Assembly (NCBI GenBank): GCA_038380435.1
Contig: JAWZYU010000027.1
Span: 2,477,156 to 2,541,155, forward strand
DNA from: Ryuthela nishihirai
Lineage: Eukaryota > Arthropoda > Arachnida > Araneae > Heptathelidae
Reading direction: 5' to 3'
DNA length: 64,000 nt
The translations under genes and the position numbers were made by a program. The notes beneath the pieces are model-generated. The model worked only from the letters and a program-made list of their open reading frames with translations. It did not search any database and was not told the origin of the DNA. Below, one piece after another: positions 11,422-22,690 of this stretch (positions within the stretch are counted from its first letter, which is position 1; every line of letters starts with the position of its first letter).

Positions 11422-12947
11422 AAAGACCTTCTTGCTCAGATATTAATTAAAAATAACTTAAAATTCTCTGTCATTGAGCAATAAAATTTTGAAGTTTATA
11501 CTTCAAACTACTTGCATGTTAAAAGTTAAAAAAAAAAACATTTAACATGCAAATAACCTCACTGGACAAAAAATTAGTCCTCTCGCGCTGTAAGAAGGTT
11601 ATGTCTTTTCAACAGCAACAGAGGGCACACCAGTAATAAACGCATCCTACAAATAGCTCTGCCATGCGCTACAGGGTTCATACAGTGACAAGCAGTGGTT
11701 GTGTGTCACGCTTGTGTTAGTCGCTCCGTGAAACATGGGTCACACCAAAGATGTTAATGAGTGGCAAAAAGGTGTTATTGCATTTGGCCAAGCCAAAGGG
11801 AATAGTGTATAAGAAGTTGCTGCCTTTGTAGGTGTGTCAAAATGTACTGTCCAAAGGTCTTCCAGCAGTGGCATACATCGCAGTCCACCACTAATCATCG
11901 CCAGAATGACAGAAAGACTGTGCTCACCAATAGGGACCGCCACAGTGTGTCACCATGCACTGTTAGAGCAAACCGGTTTGCAATGAGACAGGAATTGCTC
12001 CAGTCAGTCAATGCAGGCCTACAACAAGCTGTTTCTGAATGAACACTCCGAATGGAACTGCATGCCATGGATATCTGTAGCAGAGTACCACAGAAGAGAC
12101 CCATGTTAACAGCTCTGCACAAGGCTGCATGGCTACAGTGGGTGCAGTGCCACAAAGACTGGACTGTCAACTCTTGGAAGCATGTGATCTGGTTAGATGA
12201 GTCATGTTTTTGCTTGTACTCGAATGATGTAAGGTGATGGGTACATCATAAGCCACATGAAGCCTTCCATGTGGACGTGTACAAAGTTGTATTCAAGCTG
12301 GAGGAGGCTTTGTTATGTTTTGGGGGTGTTTCACGTATGAGGAAATGGGTACTTTGGTTGCGGTGACATCACACTTGAACCAGAAGGGCTATATGGAGCT
12401 ACTGGACGACCACATGTTGCCTTTTGTGCAGCATCTCTACAGTGAACACCAGAAATAGAGAAATATTTCTCCAAGTCCCAAATAGAAGGATACCCCAGTC
12501 TTCCAAGATGACAATTGTCGTGTGCACAGGGCTCGAATTGTGCCGGATTGGCACGACAAGCATTCTGAAGCCTTTGAACATCTCGACTAGCCTGCCAAAT
12601 CCTCGGATTTGAATCCCATAGAAAACTTGTGGGACTATTTGGACAATGAGTGAAGCACCGTCCCAGCCATCCGGCCAATCTGGCCGAACTGCAGCATTTT
12701 TTGCTGGAAGAGTGGATGAATATTGATGTGTTAGTACATCTGTACACTGGTGGCATCCATGCCATTCAGGATTTCGGCTGCTCTTTGGTCGCACAAAGGC
12801 GTTACACGCTTTTTGGTGACATTCAGCCAGGGGTGACTAATTTTTTTGTCTGGTGAGCTTAGTTTGAAGGATAAACTTTTAAATTTTATTGCTCAATGTC
12901 AGAGAATTTTTAAGTTATTTTTAAATATTTCTCCAAGTGGTCTTTTA
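11422..12947 (+). mobile_element. Tc1-like transposon with long terminal inverted repeats
   Basis: Left end 11424-11600 and right end 12835-12947 are complementary with indels; shared blocks include 'tcattgagcaataaaa', 'acttcaaact' and 'gacaaaaaattagtc', and TA lies at each edge. The transposase begins with ATG at 11735 (MGHTKDVNEW) and shows a Tc1 N-terminus; a DLNPIENLWD block near 12608-12637 holds the final Glu. Reading frames are cut by many stops and shifts, so it is dead. Short relatives of its left end lie at 16505-16680 and 25650-25735. Confidence 0.8.
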
Positions 12948-13177
12948 CTAAAATGATGCATCAAATTTTTATTCCTCAATTACATATTTAGCACATGCAG
13001 TGATATTTGAAAATATGTGATTTCATTATTTTCATGAATTGTTAAAGAGCATGTATCATCAAAAACTTTTGAAGGAATTAACGATTCAGGATCATCATAA
13101 TAAAAAAGGACATTAAGTTAAAATGTTCTCTTAAAAGACCTTCTATCATTAATGCATCCTAAATTGTTCAAGTAATA

Positions 13178-13252
13178 TATATATTATATAATATAATAAA
13201 TATTATATAATATAATAATATAATAATATATAATATAATAATATAATATACT
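13178..13252. repeat. AT-rich simple repeat (ATATA/TAATA)
   Basis: Irregular runs of 'atatattatataatataata' type. Low complexity. Confidence 0.9.
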
Positions 13253-14079
13253 TTATATGCTTTTCAAATCTTTTTTGTACAATACAGAATTTAATAAAAT
13301 TTAGATGGCATCAGTTATATTTTTTAGAGTGCAATAGTCATCTTATAAGGAGAATATGTTTTCTTAGCATATTTATCATTGTTTGCTATAAAGAAATGTG
13401 GGAACTATTGCCTTAGATTGTGCACTGCAATGTTAACCCTTAACTTTGAGATTCAATAATGCTCTATTTAGCTGTTGTATTTACCTATCACATTATGCAT
13501 ACATTACAATGGAAGAGTTGTAATTAAGTAAAATGGATTAGAATTTTATATCCTAGTAAGAATGTATTTTTATTCACATAGTAACAAGGCATATATTACA
13601 CATGATCAGCTACAAAATTCAAAAATTAGTTTAGCAATTAACTGGAATTACCAAAGTAAAAGTTATGTTTCATACCAAACTATTATCAAATATTTGATTG
13701 ATTATCATGCTCATCATAAATGGAGAATCCTTTTCTTCAGCGTTTAAATTTTTATTATGCAAATGATTAAAAATAGATTTAAAGGTTTTATTAAAAGTTG
13801 AATTATTTTAGTAATGTATATTATACATGCATGAGATACTTCTATTTAATCTGAATGAGAAACCCCACACAACCTAAAACATTTAGTGTCACTGTGACAC
13901 AAAACATGTCAGTAATTTCACATCTTTTCCTTGACATGATTAAACTGCTTATCCCTCATATAAATTTAAGTTGTTAGTAACATTTGTCAAATTAAGCTAA
14001 AAAAAACTCCCCAACTATTCATAATATTTCGATCACATTTAATGGTACACACATTCTTACTCTATGTATTAATGAAATG
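13253..14079. other. AT-rich DNA, nothing recognised
   Basis: No transposon ends, SINE boxes or convincing exon seen. A 61-codon frame at 13562-13747 has the composition of chance AT-rich DNA. Confidence 0.5.
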
Positions 14080-14455
14080 CCAGCGTTAACAAAATAATTT
14101 TACATTCAAATACGATGATATATCAACCAAATTACTTTAACACTTAAATATCAATGAGACATCAAATGCAAACCAAATCACTTTTCCACTGAAATATCAG
14201 TGGTATGTCAACTCTAAATCAATTCACCACTAAAATATCAGCAAATGTCAAATTTAAGTCATTTTACCATTTAAATATCAGCAAAATATGAACTATAAAC
14301 CAAATTATTTCCACTTAAATATCGATGGAATGTAAAGTATAAATCAAATCATTTTACCACTTAAATATCAGCGAATGCCAACTGTAAACTAAATAATTTT
14401 ATCACTCATCAATGAGATTGCAACTGTAAACCAAATCACTTACCTATTAAAATTT
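14080..14455. repeat. minisatellite, ~45-bp unit, about eight copies
   Basis: Units contain 'ccacttaaatatcag' then 'aaatgtcaactgtaaac' and 'caaatcattt'. Clear units start near 14126, 14173, 14220 and onward to 14455, with unit lengths of about 40-47 bp. Divergence between units shows an old array. Confidence 0.8.
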
Positions 14456-15171
14456 TCAAAATACCATTTTACGTTGGGAATTCTTGAAAGTGACGAAATT
14501 CCGATCAGAATGATTTTTCACAAACAACTCTTCACACAAAAGACTTTCTTAGTATTTTCCATAGCCATGGTGATAGTTGCTGTTGCAACCAAGCACACAG
14601 TCCTGTTGGGTCATGTGGTTTGGCTTAACAAAGACTATCATGAAGTAGCTTACACGCAAACTATCTACAAATCATTTCACTGATTATACTTGAGGACATT
14701 AAACATTTTAATAAATAACAATTCACGTTGTATTCATCTCAAAAACGTGTACTATATATCTACTTCAAAACTAACAAAATCCAAAAATGCAATCACAGCA
14801 TTACACCATAGCCAGCGAAAACAAGTGAGATGAAAGGAATCACGGAGTGCAGAACCTCTTTTTTGAACATCACAATTACATGATATTTAGCCTCCATAGA
14901 GAGGGCTTTGGCTGGGATGAATGATAAAAATATTTCTACAAATACTGAAATAAGTTAAATCTAAAAGGATAAGGTAAAATAGGGAGAAAAAAAATATACA
15001 TACTTGGTAATTGCTGTCAGAATTCTCCAACTTAAAAAACTTTAATTTTTCAGAGAATTTCAAAACTTTAAGAAAAAATGTGTTGATAATAGTTCATAAG
15101 ACCTATCTGGTCTAATGCTTCGCATATCTGAGTACTAAGACCAACAAGCATGTCCTTGTGTAAGTGTTTGT

Positions 15172-15221
15172 ATATTGTATGAGAAACCAGTACAAGCTGG
15201 TACTGGTTTCTCATACAATAT
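15172..15221. repeat. perfect 22-bp-arm palindrome
   Basis: Arms 15172-15193 and 15200-15221 are exact complements around the 6-nt loop AAGCTG. The left arm and its upstream flank recur once at 16379-16415 without the inverted partner. Confidence 0.9.
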
Positions 15222-15422
15222 GCATCATACAGTTTGCGGATTCCTTTATTTTTAACCATTCTTTTTTTTATCTTGCGGCATTATAACTTTAGTTGCTCAC
15301 ACACCATAAAATCGAAACAACTAATCTAGCTGAATATTTCACTCATTATAGGTGCAATAAAATGGCTGAACATATTTGCAAAGAGATACTGAAAGTATCT
15401 TCTCAGATATATACAATCTCAG

Positions 15423-15650
15423 ATGGGCACCAATGAGCTTGGGAAAGCTGTTGGATATGACACTAGCCATAACCATGTGTGCAGAAGAGGCATGTTCTCT
15501 GCCATATTAAAGAATACTCTGCAGGGGGCTCCCATCTGTCTCGTAACAACTATCCAATGGGTTCCTCTCTTACTTGATTCTGATCTCTTGGGAGTCCTAG
15601 TGAATTGGTCACTTATCCCATTGTTCACAAAAAGTTGCTGCTCGGAGGAT
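15423..15650 (+). mobile_element. old SINE-A, head missing
   Basis: Aligns by eye with the body of SINE-A from the 'ggacaccgatgggcttggaa' region to the 'aaaagtgccgctcagagg' region, with many substitutions. The tRNA-like head is missing. This is the most diverged SINE-A in the window. Confidence 0.7.
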
Positions 15651-15855
15651 ATTGAACTAGTTCAGTTTTTAGGTGAAAAATATTTTAAACAAGAACTTTT
15701 GATGGGGTTATGCTGTAATATACGTATTTTTACTTTGTAGTTTTGAAAGAAACCAACTGGTTTTCCTTTCTTGACATGCATTATTTAGTGACCTTTACAG
15801 TTAGTTTCTAAATTGTTAAATTATTTCTTATTTTAGCTTTTACCATTTATTGCAG

Positions 15856-15924
15856 ATCCGGAAGTAGATGCAGCAGCTACTATGCTTACCTTGAAAAATG
15901 GGCCCAATGCAACTGGAGTTCAAA
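15856..15924 (+). CDS. putative internal exon of a host gene (exon A)
   Basis: A 69-nt open stretch preceded by a pyrimidine-rich tract and 'ccatttattgcag' and followed by the donor GTATGA. Read with two leading bases it encodes PEVDAAATMLTLKNGPNATG plus VQ and leaves one base (A) over. This peptide is low in the chance-AT composition (Ile, Phe, Lys, Asn) of surrounding frames, and no other copy occurs in the window. The leftover base joins the two leading bases of the exon at 50442 to form an Asn codon, so phase is conserved. I do not recognise the protein. It could still be a chance frame; transcript evidence is absent. Confidence 0.55.
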
Positions 15925-16504
15925 GTATGATATAATTATATTTATATTAAATCATATTTTAAAACATGTTAGTTCATAAATTTGATTAAACATGTTTTTA
16001 ATTGTTAAAAGTGCTCCCTTCCCATGTCCAGCCTGAAAATCTGGAATGAATCTAGAAGCCTAGCTATTTTTTTTTATGCTTTGCTTCACCAAAAAAAGTA
16101 ACTTTATAACTTTTTTCCCCCAAATAACTAATGGGCTTAAACAGATTGTGTTTTGTAAAAAATTACACAACATTTCTAAATTCTATTACAATGAAATTTT
16201 CAACCAAAATATGTGATATATCTTTATATAAACTTTTTGCGTATTGCTATGGAGAAAATAAGACTTTCAAGGCAATTAGTGCTTAATTCTAGGCAACCTG
16301 ATGAACAAAACTAGTTATATGTAAGTAGAAAAAAAAATATTTCTCTTTGAATAACATAAAAACACTTAAAAACAAATGACCTTGTGTAAGTGTTTGTATG
16401 TTGTATGAGAAACCAGGATAAGCAAGTAAAGCTTCTGGGTTATCTCTGTCCTTTGTGTAGGGAAGTATCTCTTCTCTCTAAAACCAAAAATTGATTAAGG
16501 TGCA

Positions 16505-16680
16505 TGACACAGCTATTTGTAGGATGCGTTTATTACTGGTGTACACTCTGTTGCTGTCGAATGGACATGAGTTACGTCCATTCGACTTACAGTGGAGATG
16601 ACTATAATAATATATAATAATGATAAGAGATTCTTACAGCTTGAGATGACTAATTTTTTGTCTGATGAGCTTATATATGC
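16505..16680 (-). mobile_element. fragment of the 11422-type Tc1 element (left end)
   Basis: In reverse this matches 11575-11660: 'ccagtaataaacgcatccta' and the 'actaattttttgtc' end. The middle, present in the larger element, is absent. It contains a small hairpin (16556-16566 with 16576-16586). Confidence 0.65.
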
Positions 16681-17089
16681 TATGGTGTCGCCCAGTGGTT
16701 TGCATCAATTCAATCAATCCATTTGTTAAAAAAAAAATTCGAAAAAGGAAACATTTATATTAAAAACAAAATAAATACCAATATGTAAATGGAATTGTTG
16801 TGGTTACTTTTTCTGCTATTGATTCTTAAAAATTGTGGTTTAAGAATAGTAATGAAATAAAAATTGCAATTAGGAGACCAGTTATGAATAAATAGTATGA
16901 TGCCACTGTTTTTATTCTAATGTGTTTAAGCCATACAATCAAACTACTGAAGACAGACACATACTAGGATGTAGTTTCAGGGGAGGGGAAGGAGGGTTCG
17001 AGAATTTAGTTTCAAGAGGATCCGAAAATTTAATTTTTGGGGAGTAAGAATTTAACTTGGGTGGGTGAGTCTGAATTTAAGACTTGAGT

Positions 17090-17350
17090 AGGGTGTCCTA
17101 ATTGCTAAAATATTCTATTGGACAGGAAAGATTAACATGATATTCTATGATATATGGAATAAAAAATTATGGTTATTTTCTTTATCTACTTTTAGTATTG
17201 ATCATAAAATATGAGCTGAAATAAAAGTTATACAAAGACACCTTTTTTGAATTTCAAACCAGGTAGACAAGTTTGAGATTTCGCATAAGATGACCCGATT
17301 TTTTTTTTTTTGGGGGGGGGGGGGGGGCTGAATCCTTCACCCCATTGAAT
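17090..17350. repeat. unclassified dispersed repeat, copy 2
   Basis: Pairs with 5465-5745. It ends in a run of T followed by about 16 G, which may be a mononucleotide expansion or an assembly-sensitive site. Confidence 0.5.
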
Positions 17351-17359
17351 GTGTTCCTG

Positions 17360-18330
17360 ACTGAAGAAATTACACCAAATTTCTAATAATTGTTCAGAAT
17401 AAAATAGAGTATTTTTAATAAAAATTTCTTAGCATAATTCTTAGTACTAATAATGATTTTTGTGCATAGATTAATATTTTTAAAACCAATTGCTAAAATG
17501 ATTTGAGGAAACACTTAGTAGATGAAAGTTGAAAAAAAAACGAAATTCATTTAAAAAAATTTGATATTATAATGCAATTAATGTTATTTTACTATTTATT
17601 CTCATTATAAGCAAAATGTCTTCTAATAATTTTGAATCCAAATTATTTCTTTTCCATTTAAGCGAGAATTTAATTTCCATTAAGAGAGAATCCATTTAAG
17701 CATAGAAAAACTCTTCCTGTAGATACCTGAGTACTGTTAGAATAATTCTTTAAAATGCTTTGTCTTGATTTTTTCCAGCAGTGAAAAATATTTTCCTTTG
17801 TAGAAATTCTGTTCGCTTTCTCAAATTCATTTATGAAATTGAAATTTTATTTTCCTTCGACTCCAATTTTTCAGTTAAAATTCAATTTTGAAGTTCGAAA
17901 TAGATTTCCAAAAAGTTGGGTTGTTTGATGACACTGAACTATTTTTATCGATGCTTTCCTGTATAAGAGCTCATGCAAAATAATTAAATGAGTTTTCTCT
18001 GAAATAGACTTCAAATAGAATAAAAAATATTCTAATGAACAAATTAAAGAAACTGAAAACATTACTTATTTAACTTTGTGCAGTCTCTTCTTAAAGGAGT
18101 TGCAGAGAAGTACAAGATACACATTGTCACTGCTTCATTGAAACATGAGAATTATCTCCTTTATTTTTCTCAATGTATGACAAGGTGAGGTTTTAATATT
18201 CAAAGATTTGCAAACATACACAATGAAAATATTTTGAGGGGGAAAGTGGGAAGATCAAAAACAAAAATTTCGAAAAATTGATGGTCCCTTCCTCCAATTT
18301 TCTATCCTATACTCAAATTATCCCACCTAC
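17360..18330. other. AT-rich DNA, nothing recognised
   Basis: No repeat family or exon found. Frames are short and rich in Ile, Phe and Lys. Confidence 0.5.
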
Positions 18331-18333
18331 ATA

Positions 18334-19589
18334 TATGGGTTTATCAAAATAATTGAAACACGTACTGTTTGTGGAGAACATTTTATTAATAAGCTGTAGA
18401 CCCACCTCAGGCATTCAGAACAGATGCAATTCAATGTGGAATAGACTTATGTAAGTCATGCACACACAGTAATGGAATGTGGGACCATTCATTCTGTAAA
18501 ATATGGCCCAACTGTGCCAGTGATGATGAAGGTGGAAAGTGTATCTGACCTTGCACTCCAGATATTCCCACAAATGTTCAATAATATTGAGGTCTGGTAA
18601 TTGAGGTGGCCAGGATAGCTGCTGTACCTCATCCACATGATCTGCAAACCACAACTTGACACATTTTGCACAATGCATGGGTGCATTATCTGCTTGAAAC
18701 CAGGGGATGGTCATTAGGGAACAATGCCTTGCAACATTAGGTGTAAGTGGTCCCTGAGAATGGATTCGTATGTTGCAGATGTGACACATCCCTGCAGAAT
18801 AACTAATGGCCCTAAGGAATGCCATGATATGGCATCCCACACCATCAGGAATCTACCTCCATGCTACAGTTGGAACCAAACAGTCGAGGTAGTATGTTTC
18901 TGCAGATTTTCGCCAGACATACACTTTCCCAATGGTGGGAAACAATGTGTATCACGATTCATTAGACCAGATGACATGTTGGCAGTCTTTAGCATCCCAG
19001 TTTTTATGTGCTTTACACCACCTTACACATTTTGTTGCACTGATGTTGGTAATCAGAGGATTGTGGATTGCTTCACAGCCATAAATACTGGCACAATAAA
19101 GTTCCCGATGAACTGTTGTGATGGAAACAGAATCATTCCGACTGGTGTTCAACTCTGCTGCTATTTGTGGTGCTGTGGTCTTGTGTTTCCATTGTACAAT
19201 CTGTGCCAACATACACCTATCCCTATCTAACTACTTGTATGATGTCCACAGTTTGCACATTTGAAGGCAAACCTGTCCTTTTTGATGGGTAGTCATAATC
19301 TTCGATACAGTTCCTCGTGTTACACCTACTATTTTCTCTGTTCTGGTTACTGAAGCTCCTGCAAGATGTGCAGACTTTTTGGAGGTTACTGAGATCTGAC
19401 ATTGTCAACAATTACACCACAACAGTTGTTTCACCTGCTCCTGTGGCACTGCTATGTGATATCCAACATTTTTCTTCTCCCCTTTATATTCCTCACATTG
19501 TGGGTGACGTCATCCTTGTGATATGCATACAGTGCATTGCTGTACTTCAGTCACCGTCAGTGTTTCCATTATTTTGATAAACCCCTGTA
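18334..19589 (-). mobile_element. Tc1-like transposon, both ends present, decayed transposase
   Basis: Inverted ends 'gggtttatcaaaataatt' (18337-18354) and its near-complement at 19567-19585, with TA at the edges; about 1.25 kb, the usual Tc1 size. On the minus strand the N-terminal part (about 19212-18952) has a VTIxTVHRE-type helix and HVIWSNES, the first catalytic Asp region. The C-terminal part (18840-18415) has the second Asp in QADNAPMH and the final Glu in LPDLNIIEHLW, with 36 residues between them by my count, as in the Tc1 group called DD36E. Frameshifts and stops separate the pieces. Confidence 0.85.
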
Positions 19590-19933
19590 TTTCCTTTTCT
19601 AAATGTAAAAAAATATATATATATATATAATAAATATAAGGCAACTGTAATATACCTGGCATTTTCGACCTATTGTAATTGCCCTGTTTTCCTTCTGCAT
19701 GAATGGAGACTCTCCCTTTGTTTTCCACTGCAGCTCTTATCTGTCTATCACAAAGCACTTTCTCTGAGCACCAATTGCGACGAAGGTAGCTAAGACAGGT
19801 GCTTCCCAAATTGTTTTGGAATGCGCCAATGAAGAGCCTTGTTCATTGATCATAAAAGTAAATTGTACATCTGTCTGTTTCACACAAGTTTCTAAGTATA
19901 GCAATTATATTTTAAGTATAGCATGTATAGCAA

Positions 19934-19972
19934 TCAGATTTTTCCTTTATAAGATATAAAGGAAAAATCTGA
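19934..19972. repeat. 17-bp-arm palindrome
   Basis: Arms 19934-19950 and 19956-19972 are perfect complements with a 5-nt loop. Confidence 0.85.
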
Positions 19973-20129
19973 AATTTATCAAAACAGCAACTGTGGAAAT
20001 AATGAAATTATTTTTTCCATTATTTGCTACGTTTTATCACTATAAGTATTTTGAAATTCTGTTAATGTTATTCATAATGTTATTCAAAAATCATTTTGTT
20101 ATTTCATTATTTCGTTATGTTACAATAAC

Positions 20130-20830
20130 ATATTCCAATACTGCTTCAGACACCACCTTTTCTAGTGGACCTTTTCAAGAATCATATGACTTGCCTGAAG
20201 CAAATTACTCCAGTTTAGGATTGGTGATGCCCAACTAGCTAAGTGAGGGTTGAGGTTCCCCCATTGCTAAAGGCTGAAACCACCAATGCTGATAGGAACT
20301 TCAGGCAACACATTTTCAAGTGTACCTTTTCAAGAGCCATGTTACCTGCCTGAGACACATTACTCCAGTTTACGATTGGTGATGCCCAACTAGTTAAGTA
20401 AGGGTTCAGGTACCTGTGATGGCCTCTGATCAGGATTATACACTAGCTGATATGAAGTATCCCGTGCCTCTGTTCACTTAGGGCTGGCAACCCACAAACA
20501 ATCAGAAAACTGGCAGATTCTCCATCAACAGAGGCCTACCTCTAACTAACTAACCTACTAACAGTGCAGCAAGTCCAGGATCCATAATCAAGCTCAAAGC
20601 CATAAACCAATCCAGTCAAGTAGGTATAAATGATCAGCACCAGGACCCTGTGGAGTTGATCACTCCTCAGCAGGGCAGAAAGAAAAGTGGCCATAGATGA
20701 CCAGATCAGTAGGTCACACTGATCTGTCAGCTCTCCCCTTCCATTCCCTTCCAAAAGAGAATATTTCTTTTGAAAGGTTAAAAAAATTAATAATCCTAAG
20801 AGTGGCTTAGCCAAGACATTTTGAGAGGAT
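20130..20830 (-). mobile_element. RTE LINE leader fragment with internal duplication
   Basis: Matches the untranslated 5' part of the RTE family in reverse: 'gggctggcaacccacaaa' (20484), 'atccataatcaagctc' (20581), 'gatcagcaccaggaccctgt' (20631) and 'actcctcagcag' (20663). Endonuclease and RT are absent. A segment is duplicated in tandem: 20166-20253 and 20325-20412, period 159. Confidence 0.7.
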
Positions 20831-21321
20831 TAGCTTGAAACATTATTTTAATCATTCATGCAAACTCATGAGCAAATTTCTATAAAATTAAATTGATCTT
20901 GGAGAAACGTAAACTCCCTCAGTGTAGCAGCAGTGGGTGTAAACCCTTCACCCCTTGTGGAAACCCCTTGTGGAAATTACATTGTCATGCTCTCCTCCCA
21001 ACTGCTGGTGATTTCTAAGCTAAGGAAATCTGTCTCCATCCAAAACCTCATTCACTCTCAACAAATAATATCAAAGATCAAGTTTTTTTTTATTGAAAAA
21101 TTAAGAAGTGATAATAAAATTGAGAAATACTCTTAATCTAGAGTAAAAAAATATCCCCAGTAACAACTTGTAAGGCTTTGTCATCAGAAAATACATGCAA
21201 AAATGTAGCCATAGCTCTAAAAGATGGATAATGTTAAATAAATCTGTAGAAATGAGAGTTTAATGAAAAATATGAAGTCTTACTAATTGAACAAATGCAC
21301 AGCAGTAGCAAATATCAATTG
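20831..21321. other. no recognisable feature
   Basis: AT-rich sequence between an RTE leader fragment and a SINE-A. No end repeats or exon signals seen. Confidence 0.5.
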
Positions 21322-21333
21322 ACTTGTTTACAA

Positions 21334-21735
21334 TGGGGTAGGAGTGGCTCAGGCGGGAGCCTGCCAAGCTTGTAATCTGCAGTTCCCAGGTTCAAGTCCC
21401 AGCTGGGAGAGTGTTGAGATTTATATCCACAAAACTCCCTGCCCTTCCCATGGTCAGTAGAGGACACTGATGATCTTGGAAAGGCTGCCATCTGCCAGAT
21501 GGGATGTTAAGCCATGACCCTGTGTTCATATCCTGTGAACCATGTAGGAGAGCCATATCCTTTGCATGTTAAAGTACTTGCTGGATGGCCTTGACAGGAG
21601 GTTACCACCTATCTCCCAACAGCTGTACTGATGAGTCCTCCTCCTCTAACCTTCTCTGAATCTTCGGGGTTCCTGTGACCTGGCCATTGTGCCCATGGTT
21701 TCAAAAAAAGTGACACTCAGAGGTAAACTAACCCA
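21334..21735 (+). mobile_element. SINE-A, full length, 12-bp TSD
   Basis: Has box A-like 'tggctcaggcgg' and box B 'ggttcaagtcc', and carries a short internal insertion around 21520-21545 ('ttcatatcctgtgaaccatg') not seen in other copies. Flanked by 'acttgtttacaa' at 21322-21333 and 21736-21747. Confidence 0.92.
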
Positions 21736-22131
21736 ACTTGTTTACAACACTCAGGCAAAGGCACTCCATGAGACACATGTCTTAGCAGAGCAGTGCAAGG
21801 TTCAGCTGTACCTCAGCTTTGCTTTATTTAATAAGGTATGTTCTCTGAACGAAGGTTTTTAAAGGTTTCACTTTTTGGATATTATGCATGAACTGATAAA
21901 AGTAATTTTAGAAATATTAAAATAGGTACAGGTGAGAAAAGATAAAAAAAAATTATTTAAAAAAAAAAGAGTACTTACCTGATAATTGCTTTTAAAATCG
22001 ATGACGAAAATTTTTCGATGAACTTTTGGGAGCATTTCAAATTCTTACAGAAAAATCTAAAAACTAGACAATCAACAAAGTGAAGTAGATTTAATTCTTG
22101 AAGTATCAAAGCTCTTTTTTTATAATTATGG

Positions 22132-22690
22132 TTAACCCATTTGTTCCCACAAAAATTTTTTTTGGAAAATTTTAAACAAATCCTTTTTTTTTTTTAAGAA
22201 AAACATTCAAAGATTATATATAATATATATGAATATATATAAAAATTCAATATTACAATATAGAATTTTTTTTATATTCACTAATTTTTTAAGAGATGAG
22301 TACAATGGGAACGTAGTTAAAATAGCATTAATATAATATTTTATTGAGTTTTTTTTTTAACAATTTAAACATAGATGACAATCACAGCTTTCAGTGATGT
22401 AATACTCTGACAAGTTTCTGGAGAGATGTAGGTTCAAGTCTCGCATGTCGGCGAAATATTTTCCACAAAATATTTATTGATTTTAACAATTTGCAATATA
22501 AATATGTTATACCCATCTAGCCCATATACAAATCCATTTTGCTCATCAATGACATTTAAGACATTGTAATAGTTTTAAAATTTTTTGGGGGGAAATGTCC
22601 ATCTTGATTCTGTAATATGCTTTTTGACACAGTACTTGAATGTCTAGAATAGTGGGCTTTTTCAAAAACTCATGTAATGTTGACTAATTT
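22132..22690. other. AT-rich DNA with a possible piggyBac-type end
   Basis: TTAA at 22132 is followed by 'cccatttgttcccac', and a related inverted 'tgggaacgtag' precedes TTAA at 22317-22320. This is either a ~189-bp TTAA-flanked MITE or the left end of the element holding the relic at 22690-24090. A tRNA-like box B ('ggttcaagtct') sits at 22431. Confidence 0.3.

Noticed and set aside
14126..14455. CRISPR-like array
   Set aside because: Units are contiguous and diverged without unique spacers; this is a minisatellite in animal DNA.
14474..14683. 69-codon plus frame with a hydrophobic stretch
   Set aside because: Composition fits chance AT-rich sequence; no splice signals in a matching phase and no family recognised.
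18078..18105. Possible exon after 'tttgtgcag'
   Set aside because: In the phase needed after exon A it meets a TAA at once, and its donor is weak.
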